From an uncultured Burkholderiaceae bacterium (GTDB lineage: Bacteria > Pseudomonadota > Gammaproteobacteria > Burkholderiales > Burkholderiaceae), in contig CALMCK010000054.1 in NCBI GenBank assembly GCA_937862845.1, positions 1-15,555 of the forward strand: DNA of 15,555 bases. Direction: 5' to 3'. The notes beneath the pieces were generated by a model. The model saw only the letters and a list, made by a program, of their open reading frames with translations, had not been told where the DNA came from and did not search any database. Both the position numbers and the translations under genes were made by a program. This document shows positions 1 through 8,178 of the stretch, one piece after another. Numbering within the stretch: the stretch's first letter is position 1; every line of letters starts with the position of its first letter.

Positions 1-1008
1 CAAGCGGTGCGCACCGATGGCCCGCAAACGCATTTGGTCAAACAAGGCACGCCAACCATGGGCGGTGTGTTGATTTTGATTTCAATCGCCATCTCGGTGT
101 TGTTGTGGGCAGATTTGCGCAATCGCTTTGTCTGGATTGTCATGCTCGTGACCATGGGTTACGGCTGGGTGGGTTGGGCAGATGATTATCGCAAAGTGGT
201 CAACCGCGACCCCAATGGCATGCCCGCTCGTGAAAAATACATGTGGCAAACCATCATCGGCGTGGTGGCTGCCATCGGCTTGGCATTTTCGGTGTCGGCG
301 CCGTCTGAGTCGCAAACCTTTGTGTTGTTTTGGGACTGGCTCAAAAGCGGCATGACCATGGAGCTGCCGACCAAAGCCGATTTGATTGTGCCGTTTTTTA
401 AACACATCAGTTATCCGCTCGGGGTTTTTGGTTTCATGATTTTGTCGTATTTGGTGTTGGTCGGCACGAGCAATGCGGTGAACCTCACCGATGGTTTGGA
501 TGGCTTGGCGATTATGCCAACGGTAATGGTCGGCTCGGTACTGGGCTTGTTTGCTTACATTTCGGGCAATGCGAACCACTCGACGTATCTATTGTTGCCT
601 TACATTCCTGGCTCGGGCGAGGTGTTTGTGTTTTGTGCGGCGATGGCGGGCGCGGGTTTGGCTTTCCTTTGGTTCAATGCGTATCCCGCGCAAGTGTTTA
701 TGGGTGACGTCGGTGCGTTGGCTCTCGGTGGCGCGCTCGGCACGATTGCGATTATTGTTCGACAAGAAATTTTATTGTTCATCATGGGCGGTGTGTTTGT
801 GGTGGAAGCATTGTCGGTGATGCTGCAAGTGATTTACTTTAAGTACACCAAAAAACGCTATGGTCAAGGCCGTCGGATTTTGCTCATGGCGCCGTTGCAC
901 CATCATTTTGAACAAAAAGGTTGGCGGGAAACTCAGGTCGTGGTGCGCTTTTGGATCATCACCATGATGTTGATTTTGGTTGGTTTGGCCAGCATTAAGT
1001 TGCGATAA
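1..1008 (+). CDS. mraY: Phospho-N-acetylmuramoyl-pentapeptide-transferase MraY (5' truncated)
   Basis: MraY transfers phospho-MurNAc-pentapeptide from UDP to undecaprenyl phosphate in the inner membrane, giving lipid I. The frame is open from base 1, and the first visible residues (QAVRTDGPQTH) align with about residue 55 of E. coli MraY, so the true start lies upstream; the GTG at position 7 is an internal valine. Visible family motifs, numbered from the first window residue, are the catalytic Asp pair in WADDYRKV (about 61-62), NLTDGLDGLA (about 161-170), FMGDVG with the third conserved Asp (about 235) and PLHHHFE (about 299-304). Many hydrophobic segments fit a multi-pass membrane enzyme. 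A stretch around 98-125 is longer than in E. coli; adding the missing N-terminus gives roughly 389 residues, the size I recall for betaproteobacterial MraY. Leucine is mostly TTG. murD follows after 12 bases, so the two are probably co-transcribed. Confidence 0.97.
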   Translation, partial: QAVRTDGPQTHLVKQGTPTMGGVLILISIAISVLLWADLRNRFVWIVMLVTMGYGWVGWADDYRKVVNRDPNGMPAREKYMWQTIIGVVAAIGLAFSVSAPSESQTFVLFWDWLKSGMTMELPTKADLIVPFFKHISYPLGVFGFMILSYLVLVGTSNAVNLTDGLDGLAIMPTVMVGSVLGLFAYISGNANHSTYLLLPYIPGSGEVFVFCAAMAGAGLAFLWFNAYPAQVFMGDVGALALGGALGTIAIIVRQEILLFIMGGVFVVEALSVMLQVIYFKYTKKRYGQGRRILLMAPLHHHFEQKGWRETQVVVRFWIITMMLILVGLASIKLR

Positions 1009-1020
1009 AAAGGAATAACA

Positions 1021-2490
1021 GTGAAGCAATTGGTCATCGGATTGGGCGAGTCAGGTTTGGCAATGGTGCGCCACGCAGTGAGCGTGGGCACGGCCGTGTC
1101 TGTCTATGACTCACGCAGTGCGCCTGCGCTGTTGCCGACTTTGACTGAGCGCTGCCCCGATGTATCAGCACACTGTGGTGACTTTAACGAGTGTTTTCTC
1201 GATGGTGTAACTCAGGTGGCGATCAGCCCTGGATTGAGCCCACATGCATCACCCTTGCGCGAGATTTTAAGCTTGGCATCCGCACGCAACATCGCGGTGG
1301 TCGGCGAGCTTGATTTGTTTGCCCGCGCCCTTGTTGATTTACAGCAGTCGCACAATTACGCGCCGAAGGTTTTGGCCGTGACCGGCACCAACGGCAAGAC
1401 CACCGTGACCGCATTGACTCGCCATCTGTGCGAGTCGGCGGGCATGACGGCGATGGCGGCGGGCAACATCAGCCCATCGATGCTCGATGCGCTGAGCGAT
1501 GCATTGGCACTGGATTCTTTGCCTGATGTTTGGGTGCTTGAGCTGTCCAGTTTTCAGTTGCAATTCGCGCGTGAGTTCAATGCCGATGCCGCCACTGTGC
1601 TCAACATCAGCCAAGATCATTTGGACTGGCATGCAGACATGGCGGAATACGTGGCGGCGAAAGCGAAGGTTTTTGGCGCGCACACTTTGCAAGTGCTCAA
1701 TCGCGATGACGCCGAAGTCATGGCCATGGCGCGTGAAGAATTGGCACAAGCCAGCTTTGGCGTGTACACACCATCTGCGGATAACCAATACGGTCTGTGG
1801 CGCGATGGCGCGATGGATTGGTTGGCGAGTGCGCATGAGGCCGTGGACGACATGCCCAAGAAAAAACGCGGCAAAGCCAACGACGCGGCACCCGCAGCGA
1901 TTGAGCGACAACGCTTGATGCCGATGAATGCCTTAAAAATCAAAGGCCGCCACAACGCGATGAATGCGCTGGCTGCGTTGGCGCTGTGCCGTGCGATTGA
2001 GATACCGCTGGCCAAATTGCTGCATGGTTTGCGCACCTACGAAGGTGAGCCGCACCGCGTGCAGTTTGTCACGAATGTGAATGGTGTCGATTTTTATGAC
2101 GACAGCAAAGGCACCAATGTCGGCGCGACACTCGCCGCACTGCAAGGCATGGGACAACCCATCGTGTTGATTGCGGGCGGCGATGGCAAAGGACAGGATT
2201 TTTCACCGCTGTTTGAGGCGGTGAAGGCGCATGTGAAGCGCATCGATTTAATCGGTAAAGACGCGGCGACTCTGCGCGATGCATTGATGGACACGGGCGT
2301 GACCATTGTGTTGCACGATTCGCTCGAGGCGGCGACAGCCGCCGCAGCCGCCGCCGCAACAGCGGGCGATGCGGTACTGCTCTCGCCGGCGTGCGCGAGC
2401 TTGGATATGTTTAAAAATTATTCGCAGCGCGCCGAGGTGTTTGTCGCGGCGGTGCATGAGTGGGCGTTGAGCCAAGGTCAAATAGGATAA
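1021..2490 (+). CDS. murD: UDP-N-acetylmuramoyl-L-alanine--D-glutamate ligase MurD
   Basis: MurD is the cytoplasmic ATP-dependent ligase adding D-Glu to UDP-MurNAc-L-Ala. The GTG start at 1021 is preceded by AGGA at about 1011-1014. The N-terminal domain opens with a nucleotide-binding-like VIGLGESGLA. The Mur ligase P-loop GTNGKTT is at residues 122-128. DHLDWH and VAAKAKVF follow, and K214 matches the carbamylated lysine of E. coli MurD. FYDDSKGTNVGAT (358-370) and SPACASLDMFKNYSQR (455-470) mark the C-terminal half. At 489 residues it exceeds E. coli MurD (438). Much of the excess is a hydrophilic insertion at about 271-302 with a KKKRGK patch, and there is a run of seven alanines at 440-446. 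Long MurD forms with an insert are, from memory, usual in Burkholderiales. ftsW starts 4 bases after the stop. Confidence 0.97.
   Translation: MKQLVIGLGESGLAMVRHAVSVGTAVSVYDSRSAPALLPTLTERCPDVSAHCGDFNECFLDGVTQVAISPGLSPHASPLREILSLASARNIAVVGELDLFARALVDLQQSHNYAPKVLAVTGTNGKTTVTALTRHLCESAGMTAMAAGNISPSMLDALSDALALDSLPDVWVLELSSFQLQFAREFNADAATVLNISQDHLDWHADMAEYVAAKAKVFGAHTLQVLNRDDAEVMAMAREELAQASFGVYTPSADNQYGLWRDGAMDWLASAHEAVDDMPKKKRGKANDAAPAAIERQRLMPMNALKIKGRHNAMNALAALALCRAIEIPLAKLLHGLRTYEGEPHRVQFVTNVNGVDFYDDSKGTNVGATLAALQGMGQPIVLIAGGDGKGQDFSPLFEAVKAHVKRIDLIGKDAATLRDALMDTGVTIVLHDSLEAATAAAAAAATAGDAVLLSPACASLDMFKNYSQRAEVFVAAVHEWALSQGQIG
2329..2364 (+). repeat. GCN-rich tract coding the alanine run of MurD
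   Basis: Twelve codons in which ten are GCN (alanine) and two are ACA (threonine), including seven consecutive alanine codons. The codons mix GCC, GCA and GCG, so this is not a pure microsatellite, though GCCGCCGC-type stretches could slip. It encodes the region just before the conserved AVLLSPACASLD strand of MurD, where E. coli has an ordinary helix. Confidence 0.7.
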
Positions 2491-2494
2491 GACG

Positions 2495-3715
2495 ATGATG
2501 TTGACATGGTTAAAACAATTGGCAAATGGCGGCAACGCCGACGAGACAAATGTGAGCACACTCGGCGTGCGCAAACTCGTTCGTCATGACGTCGATCCTG
2601 TGGTTTTGTGGGTGCCTGTGTTATTGATTTTTTTCGGTTTGGTGATGGTGTACTCCGCCAGTGTGGCGTTGCCCAGTGGATCGAAGTTTGAGAGCTACAG
2701 TCCCTATCACTTTTTTGGTCGCCACTTGCTTTCCATCACCATCGCTTTGGTGGCCAGTGTGTTTGCATTTCGTTTGCCGACGCGCACATGGGAAAAGCTT
2801 GCGCCATTGCTGTTTGTGGGCACGTTGCTGCTGCTCATTATGGTATTGATACCACATGTTGGCCGTGTGGTTGGTGGTTCGCGTCGCTGGCTGCCGTTGG
2901 GCGTGATGAATTTGCAGCCGTCGGAAGTCATGAAACTCGCCAGCGCACTGTATGCCGCCAGCTACTGCGTGCGCAAACAGCATGACATCACAGACTTCGG
3001 CAAGGGCTTTGTGCCGATGGCGGTGGTCATGGGTTTGACGGGCGCTTTATTGTTGCTTGAGCCAGATTTGGGTGCGTTCATGGTGGTGGTGGCGATTGCC
3101 ATGGCGGTGGTGTTTTTGGGTGGCGTAAATTACAAAGTATTTGCGGGCATCGTAGTGTCGCTGCTGGCGGCTTTTAGCATGATTATTTGGCTCTCGCCTT
3201 GGCGACGCGCTCGACTGTTTGCCTACCTCGACCCTTGGCAAGAAGACAATGCGCAAGGCAGTGCGTATCAGCTCACGCAGTCTTTGATTGCCTTTGGCCG
3301 TGGTGAGTTGTTTGGCGTCGGCTTGGGTAACTCGGTACAAAAAATGCATTATCTGCCCGAAGCCCACACGGATTTTATTTTAGCAGTGATTGGTGAGGAA
3401 TTTGGCATGCTCGGCGTGTGGGCAGTGATTCTCGCATTCACGGTGTTGGTGCGCCGCATCTTTGCCATTGGCCGCGAGGCGATGGCCTTTGACCGAACCT
3501 TTCAGGCACTGGCCACGCAAGGGCTTGGCGTTTGGTTTGGGGTGCAGGGTTTTATCAATATGGGCGTGAACATGGGTGTTTTGCCGACCAAGGGTTTGAC
3601 TTTACCGTTTGTGAGCTATGGCGGCAGTGCGGTGTTGATGAATTGTTTGGCGATTGCGTTTGTGTTGCGGGTGGATTACGAAAACCGTCAACTGATGCGC
3701 GGAGAAAAAGTGTGA
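2495..3715 (+). CDS. ftsW: Septal peptidoglycan glycosyltransferase FtsW (SEDS family)
   Basis: FtsW is the inner-membrane SEDS polymerase that builds septal glycan strands from lipid II together with PBP3/FtsI. The 406 residues (E. coli FtsW 414) contain about ten hydrophobic segments starting near residue 36. Hallmarks seen are VYSASVAL (52-59), SRRWLPLGVMNLQPSEVMKL (129-148), LLLEPDLG (186-193), PEAHTDFILAVIGEE (288-302) and PTKGLTLPFVSYGGSA (364-379). D293 in HTDF corresponds to the catalytic aspartate D297 of E. coli FtsW. Two ATG codons sit in tandem at 2495 and 2498; AGGA at 2484-2487 suits either, so the start is uncertain by one residue. The stop overlaps the murG start by one base (TGATG), implying coupling. 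The FtsW group is preferred over RodA because of the mur/fts context. Confidence 0.96.
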   Translation: MMLTWLKQLANGGNADETNVSTLGVRKLVRHDVDPVVLWVPVLLIFFGLVMVYSASVALPSGSKFESYSPYHFFGRHLLSITIALVASVFAFRLPTRTWEKLAPLLFVGTLLLLIMVLIPHVGRVVGGSRRWLPLGVMNLQPSEVMKLASALYAASYCVRKQHDITDFGKGFVPMAVVMGLTGALLLLEPDLGAFMVVVAIAMAVVFLGGVNYKVFAGIVVSLLAAFSMIIWLSPWRRARLFAYLDPWQEDNAQGSAYQLTQSLIAFGRGELFGVGLGNSVQKMHYLPEAHTDFILAVIGEEFGMLGVWAVILAFTVLVRRIFAIGREAMAFDRTFQALATQGLGVWFGVQGFINMGVNMGVLPTKGLTLPFVSYGGSAVLMNCLAIAFVLRVDYENRQLMRGEKV

Positions 3716-4809
3716 TGAGCGAAGCTAAAAAAACAATACTCGTGATGGCAGGCGGTACAGGTGGACACATCATCCCTGGGCTGGCGGTCGCACATGAGCT
3801 CGAGCAAGCTGGCCACCGTGTGGCATGGCTCGGCGGCGTGGCGAGCAGTATGGAGGCGCGTCTTGTACCGCAGCACCATGTGGCGTTCCACAGTGTCGAA
3901 TTCGGCGGCGTGCGCGGCAAAGGCATGGCGACCAAACTGCTCATGCCACTGCGTCTGCTCAAAGCCGTGCGCCAAGCACGCGCGGTGATGCGCGCGGTCA
4001 AGCCCGATGTCGTGCTCGGCATGGGCGGCTACATCACGGTGCCGGGTGGCTTGGCAGCGAAGCTGTCGGGCGTGCCGATTGTGTTGCACGAGCAGAACTC
4101 GATTGCGGGTTTGTCGAATAAATTATTGGCGAAAATCGCTGTGCGTGTGTTGACGGGCTTTCCCAACGCGCTGCCCCATGCGACATGGTTGGGCAATCCT
4201 GTGAAAACAGCGATGGCCAATTTGCCCGCACCTGAGCAACGTTTTCAGAACCGTGATGATGCATCGCCGCTCAACATCGCTGTGATTGGCGGCAGTCTGG
4301 GCGCGCAAGTATTGAACACAGTGGTGCCAAAAGCACTGGCGCGTTTGCCCGTCGCCACGCGTCCGCATGTGGTGCATCAAGCGGGTGAAAAAATGATTGA
4401 CGCCTTAAAAGCAAACTATGCGGCCGCAGGTGTGGACGCAGACTGCGTGCCATTCGTACAGGACATGGCCGCGCTGTATGGCATGAGTGATTTGGTGATT
4501 TGCCGTGCGGGTGCGATGACGGTGTCCGAGCTTGCGGCGGCGGGTGTGGCCAGCATACTGGTGCCGTTTCCACTGGCGGTGGACGACCATCAAACGGCCA
4601 ATGCGCAATTACTCGTCGCGGCGGGCGCGGGTGTGTGTGTCGCACAAGCAGAATTAACCGAAGAATGGCTGGCCGATGCACTGACTGCTTTGAACCGCGC
4701 TGATTTGCTCAAACAAGCACAAGCGGCGCGCTCGGTGGCCAAACCAAATGCAGCCATTGAAGTGGCGCAAGCCTGCATGGACGTTGCCAAAAAAAGAGAT
4801 AAAAAATGA
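3715..4809 (+). CDS. murG: UDP-N-acetylglucosamine--N-acetylmuramyl-(pentapeptide) pyrophosphoryl-undecaprenol GlcNAc transferase MurG
   Basis: MurG adds GlcNAc to lipid I on the cytoplasmic membrane face, making lipid II. The 364 residues show the GT-B fold signatures: G-loop AGGTGGHIIPG (12-22), LGMGGYITVPGG (101-112), HEQNSIAGLSNKLL (125-138), the second glycine loop GGSLGAQVLN (192-201) and the UDP-GlcNAc site CRAGAMTVSELAAAG (263-277), where E272 aligns with the conserved ribose-binding Glu. ATG at 3715 is chosen because family homology begins there (KKTILVMAGG) and GGAG lies 10 bases upstream at 3701-3704. The same frame is open further upstream inside ftsW, but that part translates to non-homologous residues. 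GTG at 3712 is an alternative start. The gene overlaps ftsW by 1 base and murC by 4 (ATGA). Confidence 0.97.
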   Translation: MSEAKKTILVMAGGTGGHIIPGLAVAHELEQAGHRVAWLGGVASSMEARLVPQHHVAFHSVEFGGVRGKGMATKLLMPLRLLKAVRQARAVMRAVKPDVVLGMGGYITVPGGLAAKLSGVPIVLHEQNSIAGLSNKLLAKIAVRVLTGFPNALPHATWLGNPVKTAMANLPAPEQRFQNRDDASPLNIAVIGGSLGAQVLNTVVPKALARLPVATRPHVVHQAGEKMIDALKANYAAAGVDADCVPFVQDMAALYGMSDLVICRAGAMTVSELAAAGVASILVPFPLAVDDHQTANAQLLVAAGAGVCVAQAELTEEWLADALTALNRADLLKQAQAARSVAKPNAAIEVAQACMDVAKKRDKK

Positions 4810-6221
4810 AACATAAAGTCAATCAAATCCATTTCGTGGGCATCGGCGGCGCAGGCATGAGCGGCATCGCTGAGGTATTGCTCAATCTGGGTTACACCAT
4901 CACCGGCTCAGACGCGTCCGAATCCACGACCGTGTTACGTCTGCGTCAGCTCGGTGCGACCGTGGCACTCGGTCACCATTCGGCCAATGTACAAAACGCC
5001 GATGTGCTGGTGGTCTCGACCGCGATTGCGTCAGACAATCCTGAGCTGCTGGCGGCGCGCGAACGACGCATTCCGATTGTGCCGCGCGCGGTGATGTTGG
5101 CAGAACTCATGCGCTTGCGCAGCGGCATTGGCATTGCGGGCACACACGGCAAAACCACCACCACATCGTTGGTCGCCAGCGTGTTGGCGCAAGGCGGGCT
5201 GGATCCGACATTCGTCATCGGTGGCAAGCTGAACAGCGCGGGTGTCAATGCGCGCTTGGGCCGTGGTGATTTTATCGTGGTTGAGGCCGACGAATCTGAC
5301 GGCTCATTTTTAAACCTATTGCCCATGATTGCGGTCATCACCAACATCGATGCCGACCACATGGACACGTATGACCATGACTTTAACAAACTCAAAAATG
5401 CGTTTGTGCAGTTCACACAACACATTCCATTTTACGGTGCGGCTGTGATTTGCATTGACGATGAAAACGTCCGTGAAATCATGCCGAAGATCTCGAAAAC
5501 CGTCATCACTTACGGCACATCAGACGATGCGCTGGTGCGCGCTTTCGATGTGCGCGATGACAACGGCAAAATGCAATTTAAAGTTGAGCGCAATGGTTTC
5601 GGTGAAACACTGCCCGTGCTGGACATCGAATTGAACTTGCCCGGTTTGCACAATGTGCGCAATGCACTCGCCGCGATTGCGGTGGCGACTGAAGTGGACG
5701 TGCCCGATGCGGATATTCAAGCAGCGCTCAAAGAGTTCAACGGCGTCGGTCGTCGCTTTCAACGCTACGGCGATGTCGCGGTGGATGAAGCGCGAGGCGG
5801 CGGCCGCTTCACATTGATTGATGACTACGGCCATCACCCTGTCGAAATGGCCGCAACACTCGCGGCGGCGCGCGGTGCTTTTCCGACGCGTCGGATTGTG
5901 CTGGCGTTTCAACCGCATCGATACTCGCGCACACGCGACTGCTTCGAGGATTTCGTGAAAGTATTGTCCGACGCCGATGCTGTGTTGCTCTCAGAAGTGT
6001 ATGCCGCGGGTGAGACACCCATTGTCGCGGCAGATGGCCGTTCGTTGGCGCGCTCGCTGCGCGTGGCGGGCAAGGTTGAGCCCGTGTTTATTGAAAGCAT
6101 TGAAGAAATGCCGCAGGCGATTCTTGATTTCGTACAAAACGGCGACGTGGTGATCACCATGGGCGCAGGCTCTGTCGGCGCGGTCGCGTCGCTGGTGCTC
6201 GAAAAAATTCAAAGTGTGTGA
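4806..6221 (+). CDS. murC: UDP-N-acetylmuramate--L-alanine ligase MurC
   Basis: MurC starts the peptide stem by ligating L-Ala to UDP-MurNAc with ATP in the cytosol. The protein has 471 residues (E. coli 491). It shows an N-terminal Rossmann-like HFVGIGGAGMSGIAEVL (9-25), P-loop AGTHGKTTTT (111-120), the VVEADESDGSFL stretch (158-169), NIDADHMDTYDHDF (180-193), LHNVRNALAA (281-290) and the C-terminal DDYGHHPVE (339-347) and FQPHRYSRTRD (368-378). The THGKTTTT form and the DDYGHHP motif separate it from MurD, MurE and MurF; Mpl is less likely given length and position. Translation probably restarts from the ATGA overlap with the end of murG. ddl follows after 7 bases. Confidence 0.97.
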   Translation: MKHKVNQIHFVGIGGAGMSGIAEVLLNLGYTITGSDASESTTVLRLRQLGATVALGHHSANVQNADVLVVSTAIASDNPELLAARERRIPIVPRAVMLAELMRLRSGIGIAGTHGKTTTTSLVASVLAQGGLDPTFVIGGKLNSAGVNARLGRGDFIVVEADESDGSFLNLLPMIAVITNIDADHMDTYDHDFNKLKNAFVQFTQHIPFYGAAVICIDDENVREIMPKISKTVITYGTSDDALVRAFDVRDDNGKMQFKVERNGFGETLPVLDIELNLPGLHNVRNALAAIAVATEVDVPDADIQAALKEFNGVGRRFQRYGDVAVDEARGGGRFTLIDDYGHHPVEMAATLAAARGAFPTRRIVLAFQPHRYSRTRDCFEDFVKVLSDADAVLLSEVYAAGETPIVAADGRSLARSLRVAGKVEPVFIESIEEMPQAILDFVQNGDVVITMGAGSVGAVASLVLEKIQSV

Positions 6222-6224
6222 GGA
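6220..6224 (+). promoter_or_regulatory. Ribosome binding site of ddl
   Basis: GAGGA overlaps the murC stop codon and lies 4 bases before ATG 6229. The in-frame GTG at 6214, lying inside murC, has no comparable site upstream, so this element favours the ATG as the ddl start. The spacing is short, which may tune coupling to murC translation. Confidence 0.65.
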
Positions 6225-6228
6225 CGAT

Positions 6229-7197
6229 ATGACAGCAAACAACAATAATTTTGGCAAGGTCGCGGTGCTGTACGGCGGCGTGTCTGGCGAGCGTGAAGTA
6301 TCACTGAACTCGGGCAAAATGGTGCACAGCGCATTGGTCGCCCAAGGCGTGGATGCGCATTTATTTGACACGGCCGAGCGCAATGTTTTTGATTTAAAAA
6401 CCGAAAATTTCGACCGCGCATTCATCGCACTGCACGGCCGCTTTGGCGAAGATGGCACATTGCAAGGCGCACTTGAGTTGCTCGGCGTGCCCTACACCGG
6501 CAGCTGCGTGCTGGCCAGTGCGGTGGCGATGGACAAGGTGCGCACCAAACAAATTTGGCTGCAAAATGGCTTGTCCACACCACTGTATCGCTCACTGCCA
6601 CGCGGTGCCGATGTGGACTCTATGGCCGATGCCATCGTGGCCGAGCTCGGTTTGCCGATGTTTGTCAAACCACCGCATGAAGGCTCGTCCTTGGGCGCGG
6701 GCAAGGTCACGCAGGTCGGCGAGTTGAAAGCCGCTTGTGAATTGGCATGGCAATACGACACGCATGCTTTGGTTGAACAATGCATTGAAGGACGTGAATT
6801 GACCTGCGCAGTGTTGGGCAGCGACGAGCACGCTCAAGTGCTGCCGATTGTGGAAATCAAAGCGCCTTCTGGCGACTACAATTTTCACAACAAATACAAA
6901 GGCAACGAAACCGTGTACGACTGCCCAGCAGAGGTTTCCGCTGAGTTGACACAGCAGATTCAAGCCATGGTGCACAGCGCGTATCAAGCGCTCGGCTGCT
7001 CTGGCTGGGGTCGTGCGGATGTGCTGTTGCGTGCATCGGACAACACCCCGTTTTTATTAGAGATGAACACCTCACCAGGCATGACCGATCACTCTCTCGT
7101 GCCGATGGCGGCACGCGCGTTCGGCATTTCGTATGAACAGTTGGTGATGAATATTTTAAGTGGTGCGCGTTTGCATGTGCAACGCACATCGGTTTAA
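6229..7197 (+). CDS. ddl: D-alanine--D-alanine ligase (DdlB type)
   Basis: Ddl makes the D-Ala-D-Ala dipeptide that MurF adds to the stem peptide. The 322 residues form an ATP-grasp enzyme. Features are GGVSGEREVSLNSG (16-29) with E23 matching E15 of E. coli DdlB, ALHGRFGEDGTLQGALE (68-83), VKPPHEGSSLG (146-156) with S153/S154 at the catalytic serine site, the omega-loop tyrosine Y223 in NKYKGNETVY matching E. coli Y216, GWGRADVLL (259-267) and LLEMNTSPGMTDHSLVP (276-292). Y223 indicates a D-Ala-D-Ala rather than a D-Ala-D-Lac (VanA-type) ligase. ATG 6229 is preferred to GTG 6214 because of its GAGGA and because the extension (MCEDD) is not homologous. The N-terminus has a run of four Asn. 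ftsQ starts 8 bases after the stop. Confidence 0.96.
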   Translation: MTANNNNFGKVAVLYGGVSGEREVSLNSGKMVHSALVAQGVDAHLFDTAERNVFDLKTENFDRAFIALHGRFGEDGTLQGALELLGVPYTGSCVLASAVAMDKVRTKQIWLQNGLSTPLYRSLPRGADVDSMADAIVAELGLPMFVKPPHEGSSLGAGKVTQVGELKAACELAWQYDTHALVEQCIEGRELTCAVLGSDEHAQVLPIVEIKAPSGDYNFHNKYKGNETVYDCPAEVSAELTQQIQAMVHSAYQALGCSGWGRADVLLRASDNTPFLLEMNTSPGMTDHSLVPMAARAFGISYEQLVMNILSGARLHVQRTSV

Positions 7198-7205
7198 GGG
7201 CACAC

Positions 7206-8129
7206 ATGTTTAGCATTTGGCACGACACCGCATTGATGGAAAAGCTCGCACGCGTGTTGTGGCGAGTGGCCGCTTTGCTGTTGTTGTTTGCGGGTTTGAC
7301 ATGGGTTTTACAACGTCCTTACTTTGCCATCAATCAGTTCCGCTTCGTCGGTGATGTGCAACAGATTGAAGAGCCTCACTTAAATGGCTTGCTGAAAAAA
7401 CATTTGAGCGATGGTTTATCTGGTGGCTTTTTTTCGATGGATTTGGACAATGTTCAATCGAGTTTAAAAGACATCAGCTGGATTAAGAGCACGTCGATTC
7501 GCCGTGTTTGGCCACACGAAATTGAAGTCAACATCACCGCATACCAACCCATTTCGGTGTGGGCGGCAGGTGGTTATTTGAGTGCAGACGGTCATGTGTT
7601 TGAGGTCAACCTCTCGGATGAGCAAAAACACAAGTTGATGTTCACCAGCGGGCCGGACAAAGCAGCCGAACTGGTGGCGAGCAAAGCGCCATTGTTTGAA
7701 GCATGGCTCAAACCGATGGGCTGGCGGATGAGCAAACTGACATTGACCGAACGTTACAGCTGGAATGTCACACTGGACAACGGTTTGGATATTGAATTCG
7801 GGCGCGAAGACACGCCCACGATGCTTGAAGAACGCGCGCATCGATTGCAGCTGTCGGAGAAGTTTATTAAAAGCAATTTAAGCGCAGGAGAAACCAATGC
7901 TTATATTGACTTGCGCTATCCAAATGGCTTTGCGATGCGCACACAAAAACTGCGCCGCACCAACAATGGTGGCGTGGCGAATGCAGAAACCGCACGCACC
8001 CATACAGTGGCAGCTGTGGCAGCAGTGGCAGCGGCACCAGTAAAAACAGATAAAAAAGTTGCGGCAAAAAAAGCCGACAACAAACCCACGGCGACAAAAC
8101 GCAAAACGAGCAATGCGGCTCAACCTTAA
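7206..8129 (+). CDS. ftsQ: Cell division protein FtsQ
   Basis: FtsQ is a bitopic inner-membrane protein that links early and late divisome parts through FtsB/FtsL. The layout is a short cytoplasmic N-terminus, one membrane helix at about 17-36 (LARVLWRVAALLLLFAGLTW begins it), a POTRA domain at about 42-113 (FAINQFRFVGDVQQIEE to VNITAYQPISVW) and a beta domain to about 250. The LTERYSWNVTLDNGLDIEFGR stretch near 180-200 and the DLRYPNGFAMR end (235-245) are typical of the family. Length is 307 against 276 in E. coli; the excess is mostly a C-terminal tail (about 253-307) rich in Ala, Lys and Thr with three VAA units, predicted to be periplasmic. The start follows AAGGG at 7196-7200. The gene lies 8 bases after ddl and 49 before ftsA. 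Confidence 0.94.
   Translation: MFSIWHDTALMEKLARVLWRVAALLLLFAGLTWVLQRPYFAINQFRFVGDVQQIEEPHLNGLLKKHLSDGLSGGFFSMDLDNVQSSLKDISWIKSTSIRRVWPHEIEVNITAYQPISVWAAGGYLSADGHVFEVNLSDEQKHKLMFTSGPDKAAELVASKAPLFEAWLKPMGWRMSKLTLTERYSWNVTLDNGLDIEFGREDTPTMLEERAHRLQLSEKFIKSNLSAGETNAYIDLRYPNGFAMRTQKLRRTNNGGVANAETARTHTVAAVAAVAAAPVKTDKKVAAKKADNKPTATKRKTSNAAQP
8007..8033 (+). repeat. Three tandem copies of a 9-base unit in ftsQ
   Basis: GTGGCAGCN occurs three times head to tail, differing only in the last base (T, A, G). The unit is in frame and encodes Val-Ala-Ala each time, in the low-complexity C-terminal tail of FtsQ. Copy-number change would lengthen or shorten the tail without a frameshift. Confidence 0.85.
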
Positions 8130-8178
8130 ACGGCAGCATGCATTGCAACAATGAACCAACATCAATAGGTGAACAAAG

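Noticed and set aside
1339..1911. 190-residue open frame antisense to murD
   Set aside because: His/Arg/Gln-rich translation typical of shadow frames; no ribosome site or family motif.
3532..3714. 61-residue N-terminal extension of murG within ftsW
   Set aside because: Translation of this part is unrelated to MurG, whose homology starts at the ATG at 3715 with its own GGAG.
8130..8178. Possible control element in the ftsQ-ftsA gap
   Set aside because: Only the ftsA ribosome site is recognisable; the GCATGC palindrome there is too short to call.
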